From an uncultured Saccharospirillaceae bacterium (lineage in GTDB: Bacteria; Pseudomonadota; Gammaproteobacteria; Pseudomonadales; Natronospirillaceae): a stretch of DNA of 48,081 nt. The translations under genes were made by a program, and so were the position numbers. The stretch spans positions 1 through 48,081 of the forward strand of contig CAJXZL010000013.1 of the NCBI GenBank assembly GCA_913063165.1, written 5' to 3'. This document shows, piece after piece, positions 24,864 through 33,592 of this stretch. The notes beneath the pieces were generated by a model. That model worked only from the letters and a program-made list of their open reading frames with translations, made no database searches and was not told where the DNA came from. Position 1 is the first letter of the stretch. Every line of letters begins with the position of its first letter.

Positions 24864-26087
24864 TTACAACGACTGCATGGCTTCAATGGGTTTAATTTTG
24901 GCTGCCCGTTGTGCGGGCCACAAACTAATCAATGACGCCACAAAGACCGCGCCAAAAAATGCGATGGCCATGCTGCCCCACGTCAGCTTGGGATACATAA
25001 TGCCTGAAATCTCAAAGCTCATTTCACCCATGGCACTGGTAAAGTCCAACCCGGTTTGTTCCAAAATTAACGCAATGACGGAACCAATGAGCGTACCGAC
25101 AAACGCCCCGAGGGTGCCGAGCATTGCCGCTTCAAAAAAGAACAGACGGACTATGGTCTTGCCCTCCATACCCAAGGCCGCCAAGGTGCCGATCTCACGG
25201 GTCCGCTCAAAAATGATCATCATGGTGGTATTGATAATAACGGTGGATGCCAACAGGTAGAAGATCAGTGCACCGACCCCATAAATCATCCGCGCCATTT
25301 GAATAAAGACATAGGACGAGGGAATAGCATCCCATTGTTCGACCACAAATTCCGGTCGGTCACTGTTTGCCAATAATTGCTCAATCTGTATTTGCAATGC
25401 ATCAGCATCACTGTCTGGTGCGGCTTTAATCAACAGATCAATCGCTCGGTCACCCATCTTCAAAAACCGTTGTACGGTATCCAACGGCGCATAAAACTTG
25501 TCATTGAGTTCGCCCAAGGGCAGTTGAGAAATGCCGTAAACCGTAAATGTCATGCCATTGGTGGCGCGGCGCAAAGTGGTCGACAGCAGGGTAAATTTGT
25601 CTCCCACACCCAGACCGAGCTTATTGGCTAAGCCAATCCCTAACACGGCTTGCCGTTCACCAGCGAGAGGCAACTGGCCTTCGATAATAAAAGGCGCTAG
25701 CTGCATGGTATCCGCGAGCATATCCATGCCTTGGCCAAGGGCTGCGATATTTTCACCCTCCACATACACCGAGGCAGGGAAGGTGATACGTCCGCTAGCG
25801 GTGGCAACGGCTGGTAGCGCATTGATGGTGGCCACCAATTCACTGGCATTGGTTACACTCAAGTTCAGCGGGTTCAGATTGACGTACTTGTCGAAGTCGG
25901 CATGACGTACCCGAAGTTCTCCGGTGTAATAGGTTTGCAGGTTGTAACCGATTTCATCAGCCAAGCCTGTCACCAAAGAAAACATCATCGTCATGGTAGC
26001 CGAGGCCACACCGATTGCCGATGCGGTCAAAAACGACCGACGAGAATTGCGTTTGATGTTACGCCACGCCATTTTGTAGAGATTCAT
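24864..26087 (-). CDS. FtsX/MacB-type ABC permease, second of a pair
   Basis: A 407-residue permease. One N-terminal span (about 17-38), a MacB-type periplasmic core domain (about 40-265), then three C-terminal spans (about 275-300, 325-350, 370-395) with the FtsX consensus 'FERTREIGTLAALGMEGKTIVRLFFFEAAMLG'. GGGAGG ribosome site. It starts 16 nt after the first permease and should pair with it as a LolCE-like heterodimer using the upstream ATPase. No lipoprotein-sorting specificity can be read off directly. Confidence 0.88.
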   Translation of the reverse strand: MNLYKMAWRNIKRNSRRSFLTASAIGVASATMTMMFSLVTGLADEIGYNLQTYYTGELRVRHADFDKYVNLNPLNLSVTNASELVATINALPAVATASGRITFPASVYVEGENIAALGQGMDMLADTMQLAPFIIEGQLPLAGERQAVLGIGLANKLGLGVGDKFTLLSTTLRRATNGMTFTVYGISQLPLGELNDKFYAPLDTVQRFLKMGDRAIDLLIKAAPDSDADALQIQIEQLLANSDRPEFVVEQWDAIPSSYVFIQMARMIYGVGALIFYLLASTVIINTTMMIIFERTREIGTLAALGMEGKTIVRLFFFEAAMLGTLGAFVGTLIGSVIALILEQTGLDFTSAMGEMSFEISGIMYPKLTWGSMAIAFFGAVFVASLISLWPAQRAAKIKPIEAMQSL

Positions 26088-26103
26088 AAGCCTTGCCTCC
26101 CGA

Positions 26104-27363
26104 CTAGTTATCGACGCGTAAGCAGTCGGTGATAGACAGTTTCAATGCTTGCCGTACCGGTATCAGTGCCACCACCATCGAGATTAAAATGCCGGTAAAA
26201 AAGGCGACCACAAACATCTCAGGTCTAAAAATGCCATGAAAAACCGAGCTGATGCGGTAGCCGATATCCATATCACGCAATAAGAAGCTAAAATCGATGC
26301 CTATGGCGACCATAAACCAGACAAAGAGACCCCCGATAATCAAGCCTAGGAAGCCCCCAATAACACCAATGCCACCTGCTTCAAACACCAGGGTCAACCC
26401 AATTTCTCTGGGTGTCATACCCAAGGCTTGCATCATGCCTAGCTCTCGGCGTCGCTCATACATCGCCATCATCATGGTATTGGTGATGCCAACCATAGCG
26501 ATCAAAAATACCAACCCAAGAATGGATGACGAGCCAGATCGTTTGGCAGCAACCAAATTTAAGAAACTTTGCGCCAGGTCTCGCCAGCTAAGCGCCGTGA
26601 GTTTATCGCTGTTCGGTGGCAGTGCTGCAAGCACCTGCGCCTTGGTAACTGCGGTATCGGCAGTGACTGAAAAGGCAATGTCGATTTGGGTAACGCTGCC
26701 CTGCAGCTGTAGATGGGTGTTAGCAAAATCTTGGTCGATCAAGATCTGGGTTCTGTTAATTAGGGGGTTACCTGTATTGATCAGGCCAACCACCTCAACA
26801 TCCAATGTCTGAAAAGCGCCATCTTTAGTACGTGTGACCAAGGTAACGGGGTAGCCCACCTCGGCGCCGATATCCTCTGCTAGCCAAGCCCCTAAAATAG
26901 CGCCGTTGCCGCCGGGCGTTAACCAGGTTCCGCCGGCTAACACTTCTTTCCCGGTACGATAAACCGCGGTGTCATGTTCTGGATCGATAGCGAATACCCG
27001 TACCAACAGCGAACCGTCCTCCGGATAGGGGTCTTTTCGCAAAATAGCCTCTGCGGCAAATGCCGTTCGTGTCGTGACTGCAAACCCTTGGTCTCGCAGT
27101 GAGGTTACGATTGGTTCTGGGTGGTCGATGAGGTGTTTGAGGTTGTATTTATCGCGCTGCGCCACATTGTCTGTTTGATACAGGCGAATAGAGCTCGTTT
27201 CGTACCAGACCAGATTACGTTCAGAATCTTTTTCGGCTCCGATCAATAGCGAATCCATAAAGAGAAACAGGCCCAACCCAAATCCGATTGCCGACGCCGT
27301 GATCAGTGTGCGCTTCACATACCGTGATAGGTTCTTCCAAGACAAACGCATCAGAAAGAGCAT
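26104..27363 (-). CDS. FtsX/MacB-type ABC permease, first of a pair
   Basis: A 419-residue permease with the same four-span layout: span 1 at about 18-40, periplasmic domain about 42-275, and C-terminal spans in 'ILGLVFLIAMVGITNTMMMAMYERRRELGMMQALGM' and the following two hydrophobic stretches. It begins next to the ATPase stop, whose last codons (CGG AGA TAG) also supply the ribosome site. It and the second permease are similar in plan but clearly diverged, as in LolC/LolE. Confidence 0.88.
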   Translation of the reverse strand: MLFLMRLSWKNLSRYVKRTLITASAIGFGLGLFLFMDSLLIGAEKDSERNLVWYETSSIRLYQTDNVAQRDKYNLKHLIDHPEPIVTSLRDQGFAVTTRTAFAAEAILRKDPYPEDGSLLVRVFAIDPEHDTAVYRTGKEVLAGGTWLTPGGNGAILGAWLAEDIGAEVGYPVTLVTRTKDGAFQTLDVEVVGLINTGNPLINRTQILIDQDFANTHLQLQGSVTQIDIAFSVTADTAVTKAQVLAALPPNSDKLTALSWRDLAQSFLNLVAAKRSGSSSILGLVFLIAMVGITNTMMMAMYERRRELGMMQALGMTPREIGLTLVFEAGGIGVIGGFLGLIIGGLFVWFMVAIGIDFSFLLRDMDIGYRISSVFHGIFRPEMFVVAFFTGILISMVVALIPVRQALKLSITDCLRVDN

Positions 27364-27365
27364 GG

Positions 27366-28043
27366 CTATCTCCGTTTATCCGATTGTATTTGGCCATCGT
27401 GCAACATCACCAAGCGACGGGCATGGTCCATCACCATTTTGTCGTGGGTGCTGAAGATAAAGGTGGTGTTGTATTTCTCATTCATGGCTTTCATCAGGTT
27501 CAACACGTCTTCACCATTCTTACTGTCCAAATTGGCAGTGGGCTCGTCGGCCAAAACAATGGAGGGGTTCTTGATGAGGGCGCGGGCGATGGCAACGCGC
27601 TGCTGCTGTCCGCCAGACAGTTTGCTGGGTCGTCGATCTTCCATGCCTTCCAATCCGACTTCTTTGAGCAGGGTCATGGTACGTTCGCGCACTTCGGCTT
27701 CTGTCACATTCAACAGTGACAACACCAAAGCAATGTTTTCGTAAGCAGATAGCACGGGAATGAGGTTGAATGACTGAAAAACAAAACCCAGCTTATTGCG
27801 CCTAAATCCAGCAAGCTTGCGGTGATCCATTGCGGACACCTCAATGTCGTCTATTACCACTTTTCCATGGTCGGCGCCGTCAATGCATCCAATGATGTTC
27901 AAGAGGGTGGTCTTACCAGAACCACTCGGGCCGGCGATAGCGACAAAGTCACCCTGTTCAATGGTCAGGGTCACGTCTCTTAGCGCATGCACTGTTGACT
28001 CACCGGATAAATACTGCCGCCCTAATCGCTCAATTGAAATCAT
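27366..28043 (-). CDS. LolD/MacB-type ABC transporter ATPase
   Basis: A 225-residue ATPase. The start at 28043 follows GGAGGT; an upstream in-frame start adds nine residues without a ribosome site. Walker A GPSGSGKTT, Q-loop 'VFQSFNLIPVLSAYENIALVL', signature LSGGQQQRVAIARALI, Walker B 'IVLADEPTANLD' and H-loop 'FSTHD' place it in the LolD/MacB/FtsE group. First gene of a five-gene leftward operon, it energises the two FtsX-type permeases. No membrane-fusion protein gene accompanies it, unlike MacAB. A promoter-like TATAGT (28069-28074, minus strand) and a palindrome (28083-28092) lie upstream. Confidence 0.92.
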   Translation of the reverse strand: MISIERLGRQYLSGESTVHALRDVTLTIEQGDFVAIAGPSGSGKTTLLNIIGCIDGADHGKVVIDDIEVSAMDHRKLAGFRRNKLGFVFQSFNLIPVLSAYENIALVLSLLNVTEAEVRERTMTLLKEVGLEGMEDRRPSKLSGGQQQRVAIARALIKNPSIVLADEPTANLDSKNGEDVLNLMKAMNEKYNTTFIFSTHDKMVMDHARRLVMLHDGQIQSDKRR

Positions 28044-28082
28044 AGCTACCTCCGAGATCCATATAACCACTATAGACTTGTT

Positions 28083-28092
28083 TTGTGCACAA
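28083..28092. promoter_or_regulatory. Palindrome at the envelope-operon promoter
   Basis: TTGTGCACAA is a perfect 10-bp palindrome. It lies just upstream of a leftward -10-like TATAGT (28069-28074), i.e. in the -35 region, where a bound protein would block or aid polymerase. The regulator is unknown. Confidence 0.35.
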
Positions 28093-28279
28093 TAGGATGC
28101 AGCTGTTCAGATTCGGCACTAATTTTGATGTCAGTCATATGAGACGATGCAAGGGATGATGAGCGCCTGAAACAAGGGATAGTCAACGGACAGCAGCAGA
28201 AACCTTTGTCAGGGTGGCTGCCTGCACCCTGAACGGGCAACACACCAGCTTGTCAGGTAACGGCACATTGTGTGAGCGT

Positions 28280-29206
28280 TTAATCATGGGGTAATGGATT
28301 CGTCGTGCCAATTTTTTGGGCATACCATGCTGCCATGAGCTGTGCGAGCTTGGCGGAGTGGCTTTGTGTTGCATCTGACGCGCGCACCAATGCGTACCAG
28401 TCTAGGCTCAGTCCCTGTTTTCCTAACGGAAGGGCGGCTATTTTGCCACCTTTCAGCGCAGAGCCTACTGCCCACCGCGACAATATGCTGACGCCGAAAC
28501 CAGACGAAATGAGCTCAATAATGGCGTCAGTGACTTCAACTACCGTTACCAGATGGGGTACGACACCTGAAGGTCTGATAAACCGCTCGTATTCAAAACC
28601 AGGCTGTGCCGTTTTGCTATAGGTGAGGTAGTCTTCACTGAGTAGATCTTCGGCCACAATATAGGCTTTGGACGCCAAATGATGATGAGCAGGTACCACC
28701 AGCACCAATTCATCTTGAAATAAGGGAATGCTTTTAATGCCGGGTGTTTCCGAAAGACCTGGCGCCATAACGACATCGACTGCACCCTCCAGTAAATTCA
28801 TAATGGGGTTTTGAGTGGCCGATGCGACGAGTTCCAATTGGATGGCAGGAGTCGTCGCATCTAGGTGTTTCATAAATACCGGTAGCCAGTGATAACAGCT
28901 ATAGGCCGCCACCCCAAACCGCACCACCGACGCTGCATTTGTCGAGGCCTGCATAAAGTCATGCTCGGCGCGTTGGAGGGCTGGAATAACCTGTAGGGCA
29001 GTTTGGGTCATGGCAATTCCAGCTTTCGCTAACCTGAGCTGCCGTCCTTCTCTGTCAAACAAGGGACTTCCTAATCGGCGTTCTGCTTCTGCTAACCGGT
29101 GACTCAATGCCGACTGTGTAATGCCTAACGCACTGGCAGCATTTTTTAATGTGCCCAGATCAGCAATCGCTTTCAACATTTCCCAATGACGAATATCTAA
29201 ACGCAT
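28280..29206 (-). CDS. LysR-family regulator, divergent from an EamA transporter gene
   Basis: A 308-residue LysR protein. The ATG at 29206 gives the normal LysR N terminus (MRLDIRHWEMLKAIADLGTL); an upstream in-frame start adds 18 residues through the operator region and is unlikely. Winged helix about 1-62 ('GTLKNAASALGITQSALSHRLAEAERRLGSPLFDREGR'), effector domain about 92-295. It is divergent from the EamA exporter/importer gene and shares a 144-bp control region with LysR-type boxes and a 12-bp dyad. It likely controls that transporter. Resemblance to MetR-type regulators in the N terminus is only impressionistic. Confidence 0.9.
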   Translation of the reverse strand: MRLDIRHWEMLKAIADLGTLKNAASALGITQSALSHRLAEAERRLGSPLFDREGRQLRLAKAGIAMTQTALQVIPALQRAEHDFMQASTNAASVVRFGVAAYSCYHWLPVFMKHLDATTPAIQLELVASATQNPIMNLLEGAVDVVMAPGLSETPGIKSIPLFQDELVLVVPAHHHLASKAYIVAEDLLSEDYLTYSKTAQPGFEYERFIRPSGVVPHLVTVVEVTDAIIELISSGFGVSILSRWAVGSALKGGKIAALPLGKQGLSLDWYALVRASDATQSHSAKLAQLMAAWYAQKIGTTNPLPHD

Positions 29207-29240
29207 AAAACACCCACAATTCACTCTCACATCAGCCATC

Positions 29241-29297
29241 AATACATGAACAGTATTCATCTAATGCGCAACTAATTCAATTTTATGTTCATGTATT
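29241..29297. promoter_or_regulatory. LysR operator: long dyad plus T-N11-A box
   Basis: AATACATGAACA (29241-29252) and TGTTCATGTATT (29286-29297) are exact reverse complements, 33 bp apart. Nested at the left is ATGAA-CAGTA-TTCAT (29246-29260), a perfect T-N11-A LysR box. This suits a LysR tetramer with a recognition site and an activation site. It lies between lysR and eamA. Confidence 0.7.
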
Positions 29298-29350
29298 AGA
29301 GGCTATGCTGCCGCCTATCAGTAAATAGCATTGAATATAAGGGAATATTG

Positions 29351-30259
29351 ATGATTGCTCGTATGGCGTCTGCTGGATCCGCGTTAGTGTTAATGGCCGC
29401 AATCGGCTTCGGATTGAACCCGTTATTTGCGCGTCTGCTGTATGCAGAAGGATTGGGTGCCGAAATGGTTACCCTATACCGTTTTATCGTACCGGCGTTC
29501 TTGTTGTTGTTTTTTATCCGTACTCCGCGGCCACAATGGCCTGAAGCGGGACGTATGTTAATCATTGGCGCTATCAATGGCGTGGCTATCTTGGGGTATT
29601 TTTATGCCCTGGAAACTATCAATGCGGCAACCGCCATTCTTATCTATTATACCTACCCGTTTTTTAGCGTGGTCCTTGGTTGGCTGATATTTAAAAGGAA
29701 AGCCTCTCAAAATAGCCTAGCAGCTGCAGCCCTGGTGTTAGTCGCAGCTTCCCTTGTCATTGTTCCAGAAACCATCAACACGCAAACGCTGATCGCTATC
29801 GCTCTGTGTACATCGGCTCCTCTGGTGTTTTCATTTCAAATACAATATTTGTCAGCGCCCACAATGGCGATACCAGCGATTAAGCGCTTGGCATGGGGCA
29901 CCATGGGCCACATTATTATTTTGATTCCACTTGTTATTATGGCGACACCAGTACAGGTATTACCCGTATCAGCGACGGGTGTTATGGCCATTTTGGGTAT
30001 CGCTATTGTGGCGGCGGCTTTGCCGCAGCTGCTGTTTTTAATCGGCGTACCCAAAACCACACCGGAGCGGACTGCCATTTTCGGGTCAGTCGAGTTGGTG
30101 GTTGCTATGTTAAGCGGTGCCCTATTGTTAGGCGATAACCTGGGGCAATATGAGATAACGGCTATGTTACTCATTCTGATAGCGTTACTTATTAAGCAAA
30201 ACAATCCGATCATTCAAGAAGGTCTCAACACCAACCTAAAGTCACAACCGGTTAGGTAG
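29351..30259 (+). CDS. EamA/DMT-family transporter
   Basis: A 302-residue membrane protein with two EamA repeats, about ten spans. The first repeat ends in 'TAILIYYTYPFFSVVLGWLIFKRK'; the second in 'ERTAIFGSVELVVAMLSGALLLGDNLGQYEI'. The start is the ATG at 29351; a TTG directly before it is possible but less likely. Family members move amino acids, nucleosides or other metabolites, mostly outward. Divergent LysR suggests inducible expression. An intrinsic terminator follows (30274-30320). Confidence 0.88.
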   Translation: MIARMASAGSALVLMAAIGFGLNPLFARLLYAEGLGAEMVTLYRFIVPAFLLLFFIRTPRPQWPEAGRMLIIGAINGVAILGYFYALETINAATAILIYYTYPFFSVVLGWLIFKRKASQNSLAAAALVLVAASLVIVPETINTQTLIAIALCTSAPLVFSFQIQYLSAPTMAIPAIKRLAWGTMGHIIILIPLVIMATPVQVLPVSATGVMAILGIAIVAAALPQLLFLIGVPKTTPERTAIFGSVELVVAMLSGALLLGDNLGQYEITAMLLILIALLIKQNNPIIQEGLNTNLKSQPVR

Positions 30260-30273
30260 CCTTTGAAAACGCG

Positions 30274-30320
30274 GGGAACTGACTTGTCATCGGTTTCCTT
30301 CAGTTCCCGCCCTTTTTTTT
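30274..30320 (+). terminator. Intrinsic terminator after the EamA gene
   Basis: GGGAACTGA (30274-30282) pairs with TCAGTTCCC (30300-30308); eight Ts follow at 30313-30320. It starts 15 bases past the EamA stop. Confidence 0.85.
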
Positions 30321-30475
30321 GCTCTTTCGGTTCCTGCTCTTCCTGCAGTGCCTACAGTTCCTGCCAATCTGGCCATAAAGGGTCGTCTGCCACCTGAAGT
30401 TTACTTATTTCTGCCAAGTATTTAGTTTGGATCATATTATTCGTCGGCGATGAACCTTATGCTCTCGTCCAGTTG

Positions 30476-32092
30476 ATGGCGCTTTTATTGGAGACAGACT
30501 TGGATTTTATTTGGATTCTTTTTGCTTATGTGTGTGGCTGGTTATTTAAGAAAATTTCACTGCCGCCTTTGATCGGATATTTGAGCGCCGGTTTTATTAT
30601 GCACGCCCTCGATTTTGTGCCCTTCGCCGGCATGCAGGGTCTTGCAGATTTAGGCATTACGCTAATGCTATTTACCATTGGCTTAAAATTAAATGTTAAG
30701 GATTTACTGAAACCAGAAATATTCTTTGGTGCGACGACCCACATGGTGCTGTGGACCTTGCTCTTTGTTGTTGTCTTGTTTGCATTGAGCATCGTTGGGT
30801 TGCCTGCTTTTACCGATATTACCCTGTTTCAATCGGCGCTCATTGCCTTTGCGCTGAGTTTTAGCAGTACCGTTGCGGTGGTGAAACTTCTCGAAGAAAA
30901 CGGTGAAATGAAGTCACGCCAGGGCAGCATCGCCATTGGTATATTGATTTTACAGGACATCATTGCCGTTGGTTTTCTGGTCATTGCGACCGGTAAAACC
31001 CCCACAATTTGGGCACTATCGCTAATCTTGCTATTTCCGCTTAAAAAACTGATAGATCACTTGCTCGAAGATACCGGTCACGCTGAACTGTTACCGCTCA
31101 GTGGTTTCTTTCTCGCCTTAGGGGCTTATGAGTGGTTTCACTTAGTCGGTCTAAAGGGTGATCTAGGCGCGTTAATCATGGGCACCATGCTGGCTAGCCA
31201 TAGAAAAGCCATTGAATTAGCCAAATCATTGTTAAGTTTTAAAGATTTATTCCTGATTGGTTTTTTCCTGTCGATTGGTTTTACCGCTTTACCCACCCTA
31301 CCCATGCTAATGACGGCTTTGGTCATATCGCTATTTTTGATCCTAAAACAGGCATTGTTTTTTGGCTTGCTATCTTGGATGAAATTAAGAATAAGAACGG
31401 GCTACCTCACCAGTATTCTATTGGGTAACTTTAGTGAATTTGGCCTCATCGTTATTGCAATTTGTGTGTCCAATAATTGGCTGGAGCCACAATGGCTAGT
31501 GATATTGGCCTTGGCGGTCTCTCTTTCGTTTGTGTTTACCAGTTTGTTATATCGTAATGCACACACCAATTACGCGGTGTTTCGCCCCTATCTAAATCGC
31601 TTTGAACGATTTCAGTATGTTAAACCCGCAGAGATGAAGGCAGCTGAAGACTCGGAGATTTTGGTTGTCGGCTTAGGGCGTGTTGGTTCCAGTGCATTTA
31701 ATGCCATTAAGCAGGCACATCCTGGTGTGGTGTTTGGGTTTGATTCGAGTTTGCGACGCATTGAATATCTAAAAGCCCATGAAGACAATGTGGCATTTGC
31801 CGATGGTGAAGATATTGAGTTATGGAGCCAATTTAAGTTCAAAAACTTACATTTGGTATTGTTAGCACTGCCTACCGTTAAAGACAGTAAGACGGTATCA
31901 GAGCAACTAAGGGCAGCGGGATATACTGGCAAAATCGTGGCCATATCGCGGTTTGATGATGAAGCAAGTGGTCTTGAGGCTGCAGGTATCGATAAAGTGC
32001 TTAACTTAATGAACAATGCAGGCGCCGGATTTGCAGAAGAGAGTTTGTCTCTATTAAGAAAAAGCGACAGCTTAGAAGGCAGTCAGGTTTAA
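30476..32092 (+). CDS. Kef-type (CPA2) monovalent cation:proton antiporter with TrkA-N domain
   Basis: A 538-residue CPA2 antiporter. The first 370 residues contain about 12 spans with the motifs 'PPLIGYLSAGFI', 'LMLFTIGLKL', 'FALSFSSTVAVVKLLEE' and 'ILILQDIIAV' (the Gln-Asp pair of Kef proteins). The C-terminal part from about 400 is a TrkA-N/RCK nucleotide-binding domain ('ILVVGLGRVGSSAF', then 'LLALPTVKDS'). It should exchange K+ or Na+ for protons under nucleotide or glutathione-type control. No KefF/KefG ancillary gene is adjacent; overall most like YbaL or orphan KefB-like proteins. The start is ATG at 30476, with a weak ribosome site. Confidence 0.9.
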   Translation: MALLLETDLDFIWILFAYVCGWLFKKISLPPLIGYLSAGFIMHALDFVPFAGMQGLADLGITLMLFTIGLKLNVKDLLKPEIFFGATTHMVLWTLLFVVVLFALSIVGLPAFTDITLFQSALIAFALSFSSTVAVVKLLEENGEMKSRQGSIAIGILILQDIIAVGFLVIATGKTPTIWALSLILLFPLKKLIDHLLEDTGHAELLPLSGFFLALGAYEWFHLVGLKGDLGALIMGTMLASHRKAIELAKSLLSFKDLFLIGFFLSIGFTALPTLPMLMTALVISLFLILKQALFFGLLSWMKLRIRTGYLTSILLGNFSEFGLIVIAICVSNNWLEPQWLVILALAVSLSFVFTSLLYRNAHTNYAVFRPYLNRFERFQYVKPAEMKAAEDSEILVVGLGRVGSSAFNAIKQAHPGVVFGFDSSLRRIEYLKAHEDNVAFADGEDIELWSQFKFKNLHLVLLALPTVKDSKTVSEQLRAAGYTGKIVAISRFDDEASGLEAAGIDKVLNLMNNAGAGFAEESLSLLRKSDSLEGSQV

Positions 32093-32167
32093 GAGATCCA
32101 TGGCAATTGATAATGGGGCCAGTTGACTGCCTATGCTGGGCTGCTGATCCTGACACCTGATTCCTGT

Positions 32168-32674
32168 TTAGGCGTTTGTCTGCACATCGGTTGTTAGGTG
32201 CTTGGCCAGATTAATGCCCGTGATATTGAATCCCAGTCGCTGATACAGCGCGAGCGCACGGGGGTTGTCATGGGCGACCCGCAACTGCAGACTGTGAACA
32301 TTCTGAGAGATCAGCATCGCCTCAAGTGCGTTCATCGCTTCTGACCCAAGCCCAGCACTGCGGTGGTCAGGCGCGATATAGAAATCCATGATAAAGCAGC
32401 GGCGCTCGGTTAGAGTCAATTCGTACCACAAGAAACCGACCCTGTAGGGAGCAATCTGGCTGTCATGATCGGACAGGGTATCAATCGCCATTAAGCAATG
32501 GTTGGCGATAGGTACACCGTTGGGAAACGCTTCATCGAGATCCGCTTGGGCGCGACGCTCGGCTTCCAAGGCAGACGTGCCATAGTTACTGTGTATCTCT
32601 GCAGCATAGTCGGCAACAAAATAATCTTGATAGTCTTTGAATTCTTCGGGTCTTATGGGGCGCAGCTGAATCAT
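32168..32674 (-). CDS. GNAT-family N-acetyltransferase
   Basis: A 168-residue GNAT. The CoA motif is 'DFYIAPDHRSAGLGSEAMNALEAML' (about 98-122), followed by 'LQLRVAHDNPRALALYQRLGFNITGINLAKHL', the typical C-terminal motif with Asn and Tyr. The N terminus 'IQLRPIRPEEFKDYQDYFVADYA' is like RimI/YhhY-type acetyltransferases. Substrate unknown. Converges with the antiporter gene. Confidence 0.9.
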   Translation of the reverse strand: MIQLRPIRPEEFKDYQDYFVADYAAEIHSNYGTSALEAERRAQADLDEAFPNGVPIANHCLMAIDTLSDHDSQIAPYRVGFLWYELTLTERRCFIMDFYIAPDHRSAGLGSEAMNALEAMLISQNVHSLQLRVAHDNPRALALYQRLGFNITGINLAKHLTTDVQTNA

Positions 32675-32823
32675 GGAGAAGCCTTGTCTAAGAGGACGGG
32701 CCAGTGTGCCATAAAACCGACCGCCTTCCCCGTCAAAATAGATGCTTTAATGACCTATCTCCAAGTGAGATGCCACCAAAAGCCATACAATAGTCGGAAC
32801 GCCCAACCGACAAGGATGCGACG

Positions 32824-33483
32824 ATGACCTCAGAATACAGCCGACTAAAAGCCAAGCAACGTGCGGACCGAGACCAATACCATCCCAACGCCAGCATTCG
32901 TATCCATCGCGCTCTAAGCTGGCTTCAACGAGCGGAGCAGTGTGACGATGAGGACGGGCGGTTTGTGTTTTTGTGGATTGCCTTTAATGCGGCTTATGCC
33001 AACGAAGTGTCCGAAGAATACCGACTATCCGAACAGCAGGCGTTTGCTCAGTTTATTGAACGACTGCTTGGTTACGACAGCGCGAAAAATCTGTATAATC
33101 TCGTTTGGGCGGAATTTACTAACAGCATCAGAGCGCTTTTAAACAACCGCTATGTGTTCCAGCCATTTTGGGATTTTCACAACCAAAAGATTGCAGAACA
33201 TGAGTGGCAAGAACGTTTTGATCAAGCCAAAAAGAGCGCATCTGTCGCTCTAGGCAATCAAGATACACACAGGGTGCTGGGCATTATTTTGTCACGGCTT
33301 TATACCCTGAGAAACCAAGTAGTACATGGCGGTGCTACCTGTGGCAGCAGCGTCAATCGACAACAGCTGACAGATGCCAATAAAATAATGGCCAAGTTGG
33401 TGCCAATAATTATAGAGCTGCTCATGGACCATGCGTCTGGGCACTGGGGTGACGCGTGTTACCCCGTTCTCTCTGAAATGTAA
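32824..33483 (+). CDS. HEPN-like domain protein
   Basis: A 219-residue, mostly helical protein. It holds the R-x4-H motif of HEPN nucleases as RNQVVH (Arg163, His168) in 'RLYTLRNQVVHGGAT', a context like the Apea-like HEPN group. The N-terminal part 'RALSWLQRAEQC.DEDGRFVFLWIAFNAAYA' is also typical of that group ('FI.LWIAFNALY'). HEPN proteins often act as metal-independent RNases in defence or toxin systems; a few are non-catalytic. No nucleotidyltransferase (MNT) antitoxin gene is adjacent, so it may be an orphan. AAGGA ribosome site. A DUF3553 gene follows, 109 nt on. Confidence 0.8.
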   Translation: MTSEYSRLKAKQRADRDQYHPNASIRIHRALSWLQRAEQCDDEDGRFVFLWIAFNAAYANEVSEEYRLSEQQAFAQFIERLLGYDSAKNLYNLVWAEFTNSIRALLNNRYVFQPFWDFHNQKIAEHEWQERFDQAKKSASVALGNQDTHRVLGIILSRLYTLRNQVVHGGATCGSSVNRQQLTDANKIMAKLVPIIIELLMDHASGHWGDACYPVLSEM

Positions 33484-33592
33484 GGGCCGATAGGCACCTT
33501 GCCAGGCCGATGACACCGTATGTGGTGTGTTAAAATATTGAGCAACGCTGCTCTCCCACGTTTACGTGTCACAATGATCAGGATGAAATGTC

